Source: Desulfotomaculum sp. (lineage in GTDB: Bacteria > Bacillota > Desulfotomaculia > Desulfotomaculales > Nap2-2B). From it: DNA of 25,985 bases. The notes beneath the pieces were generated by a model, which saw only the letters and a program-made list of their open reading frames with translations, did not search any database and was not told the DNA's origin. The stretch lies in assembly GCA_003513005.1 (NCBI GenBank), contig DOTD01000090.1, positions 1 through 25,985 on the forward strand, in the 5' to 3' direction. Made by a program: the position numbers and the translations under genes. Shown piece after piece: positions 1 to 8,596 of the stretch (positions are counted from its first letter, which is position 1; the number at the start of each line of letters is the position of its first letter).

Positions 1-1
1 C

Positions 2-190
2 TCAAAATCAAAAATGAAGATATCCGGGCAGTTTCAAAATGTTAAAACTGCATCATTCTATGCCAATATCAAATCCTATCTTGAAACGTGTTACAGGAAC
101 GGAATTAATGAATTCTATGCAATGCTTCGACTTTGCAGAGGGGATCCTTTCAAACTGGAAGAAATTCTTAATACTGCAGAACAAGGCTAG
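2..190 (+). pseudogene. 3' end of an IS66-like transposase (cut by window edge)
   Basis: An open frame enters from the left edge and ends at TAG 188-190. Its translated tail holds a KISGQF-type motif, then an arginine/lysine-rich helix with IKSYLET and RNGINEFYAML. This resembles the C-terminal end of IS66-type DDE transposases, which usually read K.SG.FRS...A..RSY..T..K.G.N...AL. The catalytic domain lies outside the window, so intactness cannot be judged. It is typed as pseudogene only because it is partial here. The stop codon sits inside the stem of a strong hairpin, as expected at the end of a transcription unit. Family assignment is from pattern memory only. Confidence 0.5.
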
Positions 191-221
191 AAATTAGCCT
201 TGTTCTGCATGTCTATTTTTT
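175..221 (+). terminator. Rho-independent terminator after the transposase fragment
   Basis: A perfect 15-bp stem (175-189 with 195-209) has a 5-nt loop that includes the last base of the stop codon. A run of six T follows about six bases after the stem. It insulates the enolase promoter from the upstream element. Confidence 0.75.
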
Positions 222-277
222 GGGCTGTGAATAGTAACCTTTCAAGCTTGTTTTTTTAAAGTTTTTTAAGGATTGCC

Positions 278-306
278 TTGACATTATGATGATAATGCTA
301 TATAAA
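278..306 (+). promoter_or_regulatory. Sigma-A promoter of the fluoride riboswitch-enolase unit
   Basis: A perfect -35 TTGACA (278-283) is followed by a 17-bp spacer and -10 TATAAA (301-306). Transcription would begin near 313, just upstream of the riboswitch aptamer. Confidence 0.8.
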
Positions 307-327
307 GGGAAATGTCTTAGGCTTGAA

Positions 328-386
328 AATTATAAAAGGTGATGGGGTTCCGCCGGAAATACCTGATTGGTTGATGACTCCTGCTA
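328..386 (+). promoter_or_regulatory. Fluoride riboswitch aptamer (crcB motif)
   Basis: The conserved blocks of the crcB/fluoride riboswitch are present in order: GGTGATGGGGTTC (338-350), a CGCC pairing strand (351-354), a small hairpin ACC..GGT (361-370), and TTGATGACTCCT (371-382). GGGGTT (344-349) can pair with GACTCC (376-381) to form the long-range P1 helix. Spacing and signature bases agree with known members upstream of crcB genes. Fluoride inhibits enolase, and eno is a known target gene of this class, so position in front of eno fits. Binding has not been shown here; the call rests on motif match. Confidence 0.88.
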
Positions 387-400
387 TGGAAGAAAATAAG

Positions 401-462
401 AGTAGGAGTAACTTTTTAGAGTTTTAAGCTCCTACAGTAAAACTGGAGGAGTTTTTTATTTT
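401..462 (+). terminator. Riboswitch expression platform: antiterminator and intrinsic terminator
   Basis: The terminator stem is CTCCTACAGT (429-438) with ACTGGAGGAG (442-451), one mismatch, loop AAA, followed by TTTTTT. The segment AGTAGGAGT (401-409) can pair either with ACTCCTGCT at 377-385 (inside the aptamer P1 strand) or, through GTAGGAG, with CTCCTAC at 429-435. If ligand locks 376-381 into P1, 401-409 is free to pair with 429-435 and disrupt the terminator. The sequence therefore predicts a genetic ON switch, in which fluoride allows eno transcription. Confidence 0.75.
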
Positions 463-483
463 AACAAAAAGGAGATCTGCACA

Positions 484-1758
484 ATGAAAAAGATTACATC
501 AGTAAAAGCCATTGAAATTCTTGACTCCCGGGGCAATCCGACTGTTCGTGTTTTTATCGGCCTTGATAACGGGATTACCGCCTCGGCTTCTGTTCCTTCC
601 GGAGCCTCAACGGGGGAGAATGAGGCAATAGAGCTTCGAGATGGGGATAAGCAGCGTTATGGCGGTAAAGGAGTTTTAAAAGCCGTTGGGAATGTTAATG
701 AAGTTATTGCCCCCCAACTTGTCGGTATGGACCCTTTCCAGCAAGCAATAATTGATCACTTGATGATCGAACTGGACGGGACTTCCAACAAGAGTATTCT
801 TGGGGCCAATGCTATTTTAGGTGTTTCGATGGCTGTCTCCCGTGTTGCGGCGGAAGCGGCGGGACTGCCTCTTTACGCATACTTGGGCGGCCCCGGAGCT
901 GTACATATTCCAGTTCCAATGATGAACATCCTCAATGGGGGGAAACATACGGATAACAGTGTGGACTTCCAGGAATTCATGATTATGCCTGTTGGCGCTC
1001 CAACGTTCACTGAAGCGCTGCGCTATGGGGCCGAAACCTTTCATGTTTTGGGCGGCATTCTAAAGGAAGAAAATTATGCGACGAGTGTTGGCGACGAAGG
1101 AGGTTATGCTCCTAACCTTGGTAGCAACGATGAGGCCTGTGAATTGATCATTCGCGCTATAGAGAAAGCCGGTTATAAGCCCGGGATTGACATCTCCATA
1201 GCGCTTGATCCCGCAGCAAGCTCTTTCTTTGAGAATGATACTTATAACCTTGTGAAATCCGGTCAGGGTCAAAAATCCAGCGCTGATATGAATTTATTCT
1301 ATAAAGATTGGGTTGACAAATACCACATAGTTTCTATTGAAGACGGCCTGGCGGAAAATGACTGGAAGGGGTTTGTTGAACATACCGCTCTTTTAGGGGA
1401 TAGCATTCAGGTTGTTGGCGATGATCTATATGTGACTAATACCAGGTTTATTGAGCGGGGCATCAAGGAAAAAGCCTCGAATGCCGTTTTAATAAAACTT
1501 AACCAGATAGGTACCGTAACCGAAACAATTGAAGCAATTAATTTATGCCGCAAAGTAGGTTGGGGATATGTAATATCGCATCGCAGCGGAGAAACCGAGG
1601 ACACTTTTATGGCTGACTTTGCTGTAGCCATGGGCGGCGGTCAGATAAAAACGGGCTCGGCATCCCGCAGTGAAAGGATTGCAAAATACAACCGGCTGAT
1701 AGAAATTGAAGCAGGGCTCGGAAATTCGTCCTTGTTTGAAAATCCTTTTAAAAAATAA
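484..1758 (+). CDS. eno: Enolase (phosphopyruvate hydratase)
   Basis: Catalyses 2-phosphoglycerate to phosphoenolpyruvate plus water in cytoplasmic glycolysis and gluconeogenesis. At 424 residues it is near the usual 420-435. Family hallmarks are all visible: the mobile GASTG loop near residues 40-44, ILNGGKH, the metal-binding Asp in ALDPAAS, Glu in SIEDGL and Asp in VGDDL, catalytic Lys in IKLNQIGT, and the SHRSGETED signature. The start follows AAAAAGGAG with good spacing. It stands alone behind a fluoride riboswitch and not in a gap-pgk-tpi-gpm-eno operon, so it may be a stress-inducible second copy. That last point is inference; no other enolase can be looked for here. Confidence 0.97.
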   Translation: MKKITSVKAIEILDSRGNPTVRVFIGLDNGITASASVPSGASTGENEAIELRDGDKQRYGGKGVLKAVGNVNEVIAPQLVGMDPFQQAIIDHLMIELDGTSNKSILGANAILGVSMAVSRVAAEAAGLPLYAYLGGPGAVHIPVPMMNILNGGKHTDNSVDFQEFMIMPVGAPTFTEALRYGAETFHVLGGILKEENYATSVGDEGGYAPNLGSNDEACELIIRAIEKAGYKPGIDISIALDPAASSFFENDTYNLVKSGQGQKSSADMNLFYKDWVDKYHIVSIEDGLAENDWKGFVEHTALLGDSIQVVGDDLYVTNTRFIERGIKEKASNAVLIKLNQIGTVTETIEAINLCRKVGWGYVISHRSGETEDTFMADFAVAMGGGQIKTGSASRSERIAKYNRLIEIEAGLGNSSLFENPFKK

Positions 1759-2060
1759 CAAATCATAGTACGATTAAAAAAATTATTTTAGGAGAAGCAG
1801 TCCGTTTAGACCACTAACTTGGGATTAGCCAGGAATTTATTATTTTTGACTTTAATAAGCTTGTGAATCAATCTTAGATACATGATCTTTTATACCAGGT
1901 TTAAGCCGGGACCGTTCCAGGAAGCCCGGCTGTCTTTTTCTCTGCAATGTCTTAAAGGTAAAAAATAAAAGTAATCGAATATTAAATGGCAACAAATAAG
2001 AATCAAGCAAAGCGAAAGATTTGCGGAGTGTAGGTAATGCGAACATGAGCACGCAGGTAG
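1759..2060. other. Intergenic stretch, 302 bp, after eno
   Basis: No gene is supported. It contains a terminator near 1904-1938 and, at its right end, one copy of a degenerate sequence also found upstream of sigG (2047-2071 resembles 23130-23154). The rest is AT-rich with no recognisable signal. Confidence 0.5.
1904..1938 (+). terminator. Probable terminator downstream of eno
   Basis: AGCCGGG (1904-1910) pairs perfectly with CCCGGCT (1925-1931) across a 14-nt loop and is followed by GTCTTTTTC. It lies about 145 bp after the eno stop codon. Confidence 0.6.
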
Positions 2061-2120
2061 TTGTCCTCCCTAATGCAAATTATTTTCAGGATAGTAACGG
2101 TTGCTTTTTTATTTTGTAAG

Positions 2121-2465
2121 GGTAGTGGGAGCAAAAAAGCGCGTGAACTTTTTATGCTCTGCCGCCGGTATACCGCTCAGGAGGCGCTGGATATGAAATT
2201 AATCAATATGGTTGTCCCCCTGGAAAGAATTGATCAGGAAGCAGACAGATGGTGTGAGGAAATTTTGGCCTTAAGACCGGGATGTATAGAAGTACTGAAG
2301 ACCAGTTTTGACATGGAAATTGATTATCTGGCCGGGTCCCTGGGTAAACTGTCCGGTTTGATGTATCCTGACTGGTTCACCGGTTTGGAAATAAAGGAAG
2401 ACCAGCAGGCTTTTTTTGAAAAAAGAAAACCCCGTTTCTGGAAATCACGCATTAAAAAATTATAG
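2121..2465 (+). pseudogene. 5'-truncated enoyl-CoA hydratase/MenB-like gene
   Basis: The frame from SKKAREL to the stop at 2465 matches the C-terminal third of crotonase-fold proteins of the naphthoate synthase (MenB)/ring-hydrolase type. It has KKAREL, LCRRYTAQEALDM, INMVVPLE, WCEEILA and a terminal EKRKPRFW. A full gene would be about 260-280 codons; here only about 115 homologous codons remain. The open frame continues upstream to 2061, but those residues are hydrophobic and unrelated. The CoA-binding loop and oxyanion-hole residues of the N-terminal half are missing, so the product should be inactive. MenB versus another family member cannot be separated. Confidence 0.7.
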
Positions 2466-2631
2466 CAGACAATCGAAATATTGTAAGGTTTCTAAGGGTT
2501 GAGCTGTTTTTATGAAAGAGAATTAAAGCGCCGCAAGGAATTGCGGGGTGATAATTAAAAGATGAAGATAAGACGAGTAATTTGTAGTATAATGGCTTTA
2601 TCCTCCTTTGATTAAGAGGTGGGATTATAAA

Positions 2632-3522
2632 GTGGCTCCAAATACCGGACTTAAAGACAGCATTAAACAATTTTGCCGGGACGCAGGCGCAGATCTAATC
2701 GGTTTTGCGTCTGTTGAGCGGTGGGACGAGGAAAATGAAGTCCCTTCCCAATTCAGGCCCCAATCGCTCTGGGAACCAGCGCGTACAGTAATAGTCTTAG
2801 GAGTGGGCATGCCGCTTCCGATTGTTGAAACAACACCTTCCATTTTGCACAAAGAGACCTATACAACCTCAAACAGTGTTCTTGATGCAATGGCCTTCAA
2901 CCTTGTCCGTTATCTGGTCCGCGCAGGAAACGCCGCTTATTTTTTCACACGGGACGGTTACAGCAGCCTCAGGCTTTTAAAATACAAGCCAACGGCGGCG
3001 TTCAGCCATAAAATGGCGGCTAAATATGCGGGTTTGGGGACTGTCGGTTTAAGCAATTGCCTGGTTACTCCAGAGTTTGGTTCCCGGGTGCGTTTTGTGT
3101 CTGTCTTTATCTCTGAACCTTTGGAATCCGACCCGGTGATTGAAAAAGACGTCTGCATCAAGTGCGGCGCCTGCGCCAAATGCTGCCCTGTGGATGCGAT
3201 AACTATAAGTGAGGATAAACTAAAAAGCGACTTTAATATGCTTTCCTGCCTGGAGTGGCATATTGAATTAGTTAATGAAAAAACGTATCCATGCGGGATA
3301 TGCACCAAAGTCTGCCCTGTCGGGAAGGATCGGCTTGTCTATAAACAAAAGGGCATTATGAAAAAGTACCTTGATGAAAAAGAAGCGCTGGCCGCTTATC
3401 CTGACGACCCGAGGTACAAGTCATGGAATCATGTGCGAAAATACGGAAGCTGGAGTAAGGAAGACCGAGCCAATGCTGTAAAAACAAATCATGAAAGCGG
3501 GGGAAATGATCATGGAAATTAA
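2632..3522 (+). CDS. QueG-like 4Fe-4S protein (epoxyqueuosine reductase family)
   Basis: A cytoplasmic iron-sulfur protein of 297 residues. The N-terminal half resembles the QueG/reductive-dehalogenase-like fold (DLIGFASVERW, ARTVIVLGVGMP). The C-terminal half carries two [4Fe-4S] motifs, CIKCGACAKCCP and CGICTKVCPVG. True QueG proteins are longer, usually with C-terminal repeats, so this is a short paralog whose substrate is unknown. GTG at 2632 is preferred because AAGAGGTGGG lies at suitable distance; an in-frame ATG at 2608 overlaps poorly placed sequence. A TATAAT at 2588-2593 may be its -10, but no good -35 is visible. It overlaps the next gene by 11 bp, indicating an operon with the cupin gene and topB. 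Confidence 0.8.
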   Translation: MAPNTGLKDSIKQFCRDAGADLIGFASVERWDEENEVPSQFRPQSLWEPARTVIVLGVGMPLPIVETTPSILHKETYTTSNSVLDAMAFNLVRYLVRAGNAAYFFTRDGYSSLRLLKYKPTAAFSHKMAAKYAGLGTVGLSNCLVTPEFGSRVRFVSVFISEPLESDPVIEKDVCIKCGACAKCCPVDAITISEDKLKSDFNMLSCLEWHIELVNEKTYPCGICTKVCPVGKDRLVYKQKGIMKKYLDEKEALAAYPDDPRYKSWNHVRKYGSWSKEDRANAVKTNHESGGNDHGN

Positions 3523-4246
3523 TAACCTGGAACAATTCGCAGAACAGTTCAGTACTTTGCTGAAAGACAAACCGGAATGGCCGGACCTGCTGAAAAACGG
3601 CCGGGGCATGCTCAGCCAACTTGTTTCTAATCCCAACTGGTTCAAACCAGTGTTGTCAAAATTGGCTCTTGACGATGCTTTTCTGAAATCACAATGGCAT
3701 TCCATTGACCCCAACGATATTCAGATATACCGCAGCCCTGAAAAATTGTTTACTGTCCGGGCCTTTATCTGGGAGCCAAATGTTTTTTATCCCATTCATG
3801 ACCATGGCGCCTGGGGTATCGTAGGCGCCCATATAAATCAAATAAGGGAAAGAAAGTTTGCCCGGGTGGATGACGGGAGCGACAGCAATTTTGCCGAGGT
3901 TGTCCAGACGGCTGACGCCACCCTTTCTCCCGGTGAAACAACCTATGTTTTGGCTCTGAATGAAGGTATTCACCAGATGCAGGCCGTGAACAACAACACT
4001 TCAGTTACTATTCACGTTTACGGTTCTCCGGTGCGTAAAGGTTTTATTTATTATTTTAATCCTCATAACAATACCGCTCATCGTATGTATTCGCCGTCAG
4101 TTGAAAAAAAGATACTTGCCATCAGGACCCTGGGTTCAATACCGGAATCATGGGCTGAAGATGTGCTGCAGAGTGTTATTAACTCATCCGAGCCCGAATT
4201 TATCCGGAACGAGGGACGGTATTCGCTTATTAAGCTTAAGGGATAA
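3512..4246 (+). CDS. Cysteine dioxygenase-like cupin (thiol dioxygenase family)
   Basis: A 244-residue cupin. It has the thiol-dioxygenase iron-binding pattern: His96 and His98 in PIHDHG, His154 in GIHQMQAV, and a second-shell His168/Tyr170 pair in TIHVYG that corresponds to His and Tyr in the SLHLYSPP motif of cysteine dioxygenase. Arg74 lies where the substrate-carboxylate Arg of that family sits. Known members oxidise cysteine or 3-mercaptopropionate to the sulfinate using O2, which is unexpected in an apparent strict anaerobe. ATG 3512 is chosen because GGGGGAA precedes it by about 8 bp; ATGs at 3491 and 3506 are less well placed. It lies 19 bp upstream of topB. The substrate is not readable, and a non-oxidative role is possible. 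Confidence 0.78.
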   Translation: MEINNLEQFAEQFSTLLKDKPEWPDLLKNGRGMLSQLVSNPNWFKPVLSKLALDDAFLKSQWHSIDPNDIQIYRSPEKLFTVRAFIWEPNVFYPIHDHGAWGIVGAHINQIRERKFARVDDGSDSNFAEVVQTADATLSPGETTYVLALNEGIHQMQAVNNNTSVTIHVYGSPVRKGFIYYFNPHNNTAHRMYSPSVEKKILAIRTLGSIPESWAEDVLQSVINSSEPEFIRNEGRYSLIKLKG

Positions 4247-4265
4247 CAGTCAAACAGGAGGGGTA

Positions 4266-6335
4266 ATGAAAAAATCGCTTGTGCTTGCTGAAAAACCCAG
4301 TGTAGCAAAGGAAATTGCCAGGGTTTTAAACTGCGGTATGAAAAATAAGGGATTTATGGAAGGACCTCAATTTGTGGTGACCTGGGCGCTGGGTCATTTG
4401 GTTACCCTTGCCGAACCTGAAGATTATGATCAGAAATATAAGAACTGGGCTTTGGAAGACCTGCCCATGCTGCCGGCCAACATGAAGCTGAAAGTAATCA
4501 GGCAGACTTCCCACCAGTTTCAGGTAGTCAGAAATCTTATGAAAAGGGAAGATCTAAAAGAACTGGTCATTGCCACGGACGCCGGACGTGAAGGAGAATT
4601 GGTGGCCCGCTGGATCATGGCTGCCGCATATTGGAAAAAACCTTTCAAACGCCTGTGGATCTCATCCCAGACCGACGCCGCCATTCGGGAGGGGTTTGCC
4701 AATTTAAAGCCCGGATCTTCTTATAATAATCTGTTTGACGCTGCCGTTTGCAGGGCCGAGGCTGATTGGCTAATCGGGTTAAACGTAACCAGGGCGTTAA
4801 CCTGCAAATTCAACGCCCAACTGACCGCAGGGCGGGTTCAAACTCCGACACTCGCCATGATTGTTAACCGGGAGGAGGAAATAAAACAATTTATTCCGGT
4901 TGATTACTGGACTGTCCGGGCGGATTTCGGAGACTTTTTCGGAGATTGGCGGGATAAGAAAGGGAACAGCCGTATTTTTGACTACACAAGGGCAGAAGCG
5001 TTAGCTGCAAAGCTGCAGGGTCATCAGGGAATAATTGAGGATATCCGGACGGAAAGCAAAAGCGAACCGCCTCCCCTTGCTTACGATCTGACCGAACTGC
5101 AGAGAGATGCCAACAAGCGTTACGGATTTTCGGCGCAGAAGACACTTTCTGTTTTACAGGACTTATACGAACAGCATAAACTTGTTACCTATCCAAGGAC
5201 CGACTCACGTTATATTACTTCGGACATGGTTCCCACTTTGCCCGCCAGGCTAAAAAGCATCGCTGTCCCTCCATATGCCGACTTTGTGAAGCCGCTCCTG
5301 CTCAAACCCCTAATAACTTCAAAACGCTTTGTCGATGACAGCAAGGTTTCCGACCATCATGCGATAATCCTCACCGGAGAGTCTTTACGTTTGGCGTCCT
5401 TGAATGCGGAAGAAAGAAATTTGTACGATTTAATTGCCAGAAGGTTTGTTGCTGTTTTATACCCTCCCTACCGGTATGATCAAACCATATTGATTACCGT
5501 AGTAAACGGGGAAAAATTCTACTCCAGAGGCAGGATTGTCAAAGATAAGGGCTGGAGATTGGTAACTTCCAAAACTGATGAAAAAGATACTTTAAATGAT
5601 GAAGCCCTTCCCGAGCAGGTTTTGGCGAAATTTAAAAAAGGCGCCCCTAAGCAGGTGAAAGGTATTAAAATCAACAAGGCGAAGACCAAACCGCCCGCCC
5701 GCTACACCGAGGCTACCTTGCTTACCGCCATGGAAAGCCCGGGCAAGTTTATTGAAGATGAAGAACTGCGTGAAACAATGAAGGGATGCGGATTGGGAAC
5801 ACCGGCCACCCGCGCCGAGATTATCGAAAAATTGCTCTACAACAACTATATTGAGCGCCAGGGCAAGGAACTCACCCCTACATCCAAAGGTATACAGTTA
5901 ATTAAACTGGTTTCTCCGGCGTTAAAATCACCTCAATTAACTGCGCAGTGGGAGCAGAGGCTGTCCAATATTGCCAGGGGCGAGGGCAGTAAAACCGAAT
6001 TTATTGCTGATATACGCTCAAATGCGCTTGAATTGGTTAAAAGCATCGCCACGGACACGGTTTCTTCGTACAAAGCGGACAATATTTCCAAAACAAAGTG
6101 TCCTGTCTGCAGTAAATTTATGCTGCTTGTCAAGGGCAAAAGAGGCAGAATGCTTGTCTGCCAGGACAGGGCCTGCGGACACCGGCAGCCGGAAAGCGAC
6201 GGTTTTGGGTTTCAGGCTTCCAAAAACGAGAGCAGAATGAACCAAAGGCTGATCGCCAGATACAGCGACCAGGACTCCATCGGAAATAACCTTGGAGAAC
6301 TGCTGAAGGCGGCGTTGGACAAAGAAAACCTATAA
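4266..6335 (+). CDS. topB: DNA topoisomerase III (type IA)
   Basis: A type IA topoisomerase of 689 residues that relaxes and decatenates DNA through a 5'-phosphotyrosine intermediate. The TOPRIM start LAEKPSVAKEIA and acidic DAGREGEL motif are present, and the catalytic Tyr is in VTYPRTDSRYI. The C terminus has a zinc-ribbon CPVC...CQDRACGH, a common topoisomerase III tail. ATG 4266 follows AGGAGGGG; the frame stays open far upstream, but that part is out of family. It is the last gene of the operon begun by the QueG-like gene. Its stop overlaps the end of the convergent MBL-fold gene by a few bases. Confidence 0.93.
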   Translation: MKKSLVLAEKPSVAKEIARVLNCGMKNKGFMEGPQFVVTWALGHLVTLAEPEDYDQKYKNWALEDLPMLPANMKLKVIRQTSHQFQVVRNLMKREDLKELVIATDAGREGELVARWIMAAAYWKKPFKRLWISSQTDAAIREGFANLKPGSSYNNLFDAAVCRAEADWLIGLNVTRALTCKFNAQLTAGRVQTPTLAMIVNREEEIKQFIPVDYWTVRADFGDFFGDWRDKKGNSRIFDYTRAEALAAKLQGHQGIIEDIRTESKSEPPPLAYDLTELQRDANKRYGFSAQKTLSVLQDLYEQHKLVTYPRTDSRYITSDMVPTLPARLKSIAVPPYADFVKPLLLKPLITSKRFVDDSKVSDHHAIILTGESLRLASLNAEERNLYDLIARRFVAVLYPPYRYDQTILITVVNGEKFYSRGRIVKDKGWRLVTSKTDEKDTLNDEALPEQVLAKFKKGAPKQVKGIKINKAKTKPPARYTEATLLTAMESPGKFIEDEELRETMKGCGLGTPATRAEIIEKLLYNNYIERQGKELTPTSKGIQLIKLVSPALKSPQLTAQWEQRLSNIARGEGSKTEFIADIRSNALELVKSIATDTVSSYKADNISKTKCPVCSKFMLLVKGKRGRMLVCQDRACGHRQPESDGFGFQASKNESRMNQRLIARYSDQDSIGNNLGELLKAALDKENL

Positions 6336-7280
6336 TCTTAACAGGCTTCCCACACTGTTTAAAATAAGAGAATCGCCAAATTCCCCGGCAAGAATATGCA
6401 TGGCTTCCCAGCCGGTACAATGCATGGGCGCCAGCAAGGCGGGGTCTATTTTTTTCAGGCGGCGTACAGTTGGATCAATAATTTGTCCGGAAAGCCGGCC
6501 GCCGAGGTGAAAACCTCCTATCACCGCGTAGATTTTTTCTATTCCGGTCATTTTCCGGGCCTGTTCAATTGTATTAATGATTCCCCGGTGAGCACAGCCG
6601 GAAATAACGACCAGCCCTTTGCCGCGCACATTGGCGGCGATGCTTTGCTCCTCGGAAACATCGTCCCTGACCAGGTTTATGCCGTCATCAAGGAATAAGT
6701 TCGAAGTGCCCTGTTCAAACTTTGTGATCATCGGGATTTCACCGGTTGCGGCAAAAAATCCCTTTCCGAAAAGGATGGGCTGTTTATTTTCGATAACCTG
6801 CGCTCCTGAGGCCTCCAGTTGTTCCTTCTTCAACACCGGATATTTAATTTTCTCCCCGCTGGGTGTTAGACGTATGCGCAAATCTTGGAACACTTCCGGG
6901 TGGCAGATTAAAGAAAAGTTTTTTCCAATTGCAGCGGCCAGCCTGGTTAATCCTCCGAAGTGATCTATATGGCCATGGCTCAAAACCAAGGCCTGTATTT
7001 CCGATAAATTGACGTTGAGCAGATTAAGATTATGGATTGCTCCTTCTCCTGACCATCCCGCATCCAAAATAACCGCGCTTTCTTCGTTCCCTCTTTTTGC
7101 CCTTAAAAGCAAGGAGAATCCATGTTCAGCAAAAAGGGTGTCGGATCTGACCCTGCCTTTTTCGTAAAATCCAAACCTTTCCACAACGGGAGAAGAGCTG
7201 AGGCTTGCGTCGGCGTAATTATCCATCACAGAAAGGATTTCTAAATGGTCAATTTCCGTTAACGAGACTTTATCGGACAT
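6330..7280 (-). CDS. Metallo-beta-lactamase-fold hydrolase
   Basis: A 316-residue MBL-fold protein. Metal ligands are seen in SHGHIDHFGG (His102, His104, Asp106, His107), with further histidines in GCAHRGI, GGFHLGG and PMHCTGW. This layout resembles the group annotated as 7,8-dihydropterin-6-methyl-4-(beta-D-ribofuranosyl)aminobenzene 5'-phosphate synthase-like hydrolases. The function in bacteria is generally unassigned, so only fold and metal dependence are claimed. ATG at 7280 follows AAAAGGTGA at a good distance. It is a single gene, convergent with topB. Confidence 0.85.
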   Translation of the reverse strand: MSDKVSLTEIDHLEILSVMDNYADASLSSSPVVERFGFYEKGRVRSDTLFAEHGFSLLLRAKRGNEESAVILDAGWSGEGAIHNLNLLNVNLSEIQALVLSHGHIDHFGGLTRLAAAIGKNFSLICHPEVFQDLRIRLTPSGEKIKYPVLKKEQLEASGAQVIENKQPILFGKGFFAATGEIPMITKFEQGTSNLFLDDGINLVRDDVSEEQSIAANVRGKGLVVISGCAHRGIINTIEQARKMTGIEKIYAVIGGFHLGGRLSGQIIDPTVRRLKKIDPALLAPMHCTGWEAMHILAGEFGDSLILNSVGSLLRL

Positions 7281-7754
7281 ATGATCATCACCTTTTTAAA
7301 ATTAATGTTTTTTATTTTCTTTACTCCGAGAGTTGAGCATAAAGCCGGGTAGATGATACCATATTAAATAATGAACATACCAACAGTCAATAATAAAATT
7401 AAACTTGAAGCCGGGCGACCGCAATGTGTGTCAACAACCCCGTCCCCCTGGCAGAAAAGTTTTTGTTGCATTTTTAGACATTTTACAATAAAATTTATGG
7501 GCATATGTTCAATAGGAAGAAAAATGTGTTTGCGCCGTCCGGCTTTTAAGCGGATTTTACGGGCTGCAAGAAAAAAGTTGCGGAGACTCTTTACAGGGAC
7601 GGACAATCTTGATCAGAGGGGGGAATTACCTGGAAAGAGAAAGCGTTTTCGAATATGTCGATTGCAAACATGTCACATTTAAAAAACAAAACTCATATGG
7701 CAAAATTATTAAAATATTTCAAAAGATTATTTAAAGAAGGAAAGGAAATATTGA
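7281..7754. other. Intergenic stretch, 474 bp, between divergent genes
   Basis: This should contain the promoters of the MBL-fold gene (leftward) and the Mrp gene (rightward). On the - strand a TTGACT with an 18-bp spacer to TAATAT (about 7362-7391) is a weak candidate for the MBL gene. An AT-rich TACAATAAAAT near 7488 is a weak candidate -10 for the other direction. A basic 103-codon open frame here (7371-7682) has no ribosome site or family match. No RNA motif was recognised. Confidence 0.4.
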
Positions 7755-8549
7755 ATGTCCGAAAACACATGTCCAGCAGCATCAGCAGCAGAGAGTAATA
7801 ATAAACCCAAGGTTATCGAACAGAGTGAATTCAACAATATTAAAAAAGTTATTGCCGTAGTAAGTGGCAAGGGGGGAGTAGGCAAATCTTCCGTCAGCGC
7901 ATTAATGGCCATTGGTTTGAGGAAACAGGGCTATAAAGTTGGTATACTTGACGCAGATATTACCGGCCCAAGCATTCCTAAGATGTTTGGATTAAATACC
8001 CATCCGGAAAGTCTGGACGATCACATTTTACCGGTCAAGACTTCTACAGGAATCCTCGTTATCTCCTTAAATTTATTTCTGGTCGAGGAGGACGAACCTG
8101 TGATCTGGAGAGGGCCTGTGCTTGCCAACGTAGTCAAGCAATTCTGGACGGATGTTATTTGGGGAGATCTCGATTATTTGATTGTCGATCTGCCGCCTGG
8201 AACAGGGGATATACCTTTAACAGCCATGCAGTCTTTGCCTTTAGACGGATTGGTCGTAGTGACATCCCCTCAGGACCTGGCCATGATGGTGGTTAAAAAA
8301 GCTGTTAAAATGGCGGAGCACATGAATATACCAATTTTAGGCATGGTAGAGAACATGAGTTATTTAAAGTGCCCCGACTGCGGCAAAGAAATATATCTTT
8401 TCGGGCCCAGCAAAGTCTTCGAGACTACTCTGGAAACCGGCATGAGGCTGATCGATAAGCTGCCCGTTGATCCTGAACTTGCAGCGCTGGCTGACCATGG
8501 CGAGATAGAAAGCTATCAAACAGATGCCTTTAAGGGGATTTCCTTCTAA
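7755..8549 (+). CDS. mrp: Mrp/NBP35-family P-loop ATPase (Fe-S cluster carrier)
   Basis: A cytoplasmic ATPase of 264 residues that in this family binds and transfers [4Fe-4S] clusters to apoproteins. The deviant Walker A KGGVGKSS is near residue 41, followed by GILDADITGPSIP, the switch-like DLPPGTGD and the C-terminal CPDC pair that bridges a cluster in Mrp dimers. The N-terminal DUF59 domain of longer Mrp proteins is absent; a short Cys/Ala-rich leader is present. The ATG is preceded by GAAGGAAAGGA. It is a single gene ending at a hairpin shared with the convergent permease. A genome rich in Fe-S enzymes, as in this window, would need such a carrier. Confidence 0.92.
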   Translation: MSENTCPAASAAESNNKPKVIEQSEFNNIKKVIAVVSGKGGVGKSSVSALMAIGLRKQGYKVGILDADITGPSIPKMFGLNTHPESLDDHILPVKTSTGILVISLNLFLVEEDEPVIWRGPVLANVVKQFWTDVIWGDLDYLIVDLPPGTGDIPLTAMQSLPLDGLVVVTSPQDLAMMVVKKAVKMAEHMNIPILGMVENMSYLKCPDCGKEIYLFGPSKVFETTLETGMRLIDKLPVDPELAALADHGEIESYQTDAFKGISF

Positions 8550-8596
8550 ATTAAGAATGAAATTAAGAATAGAATTTAAGCTATGCGACAACATTG

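Noticed and set aside
2531..2546. CCGCAA-GGAA-TTGCGG hairpin as terminator of the MenB-like relic
   Set aside because: Only 6 bp and followed by GGTGATAA with no T-run.
7371..7682. 103-codon basic open frame in the intergenic region before mrp
   Set aside because: No ribosome site, no recognisable motif, and composition like translated non-coding DNA.
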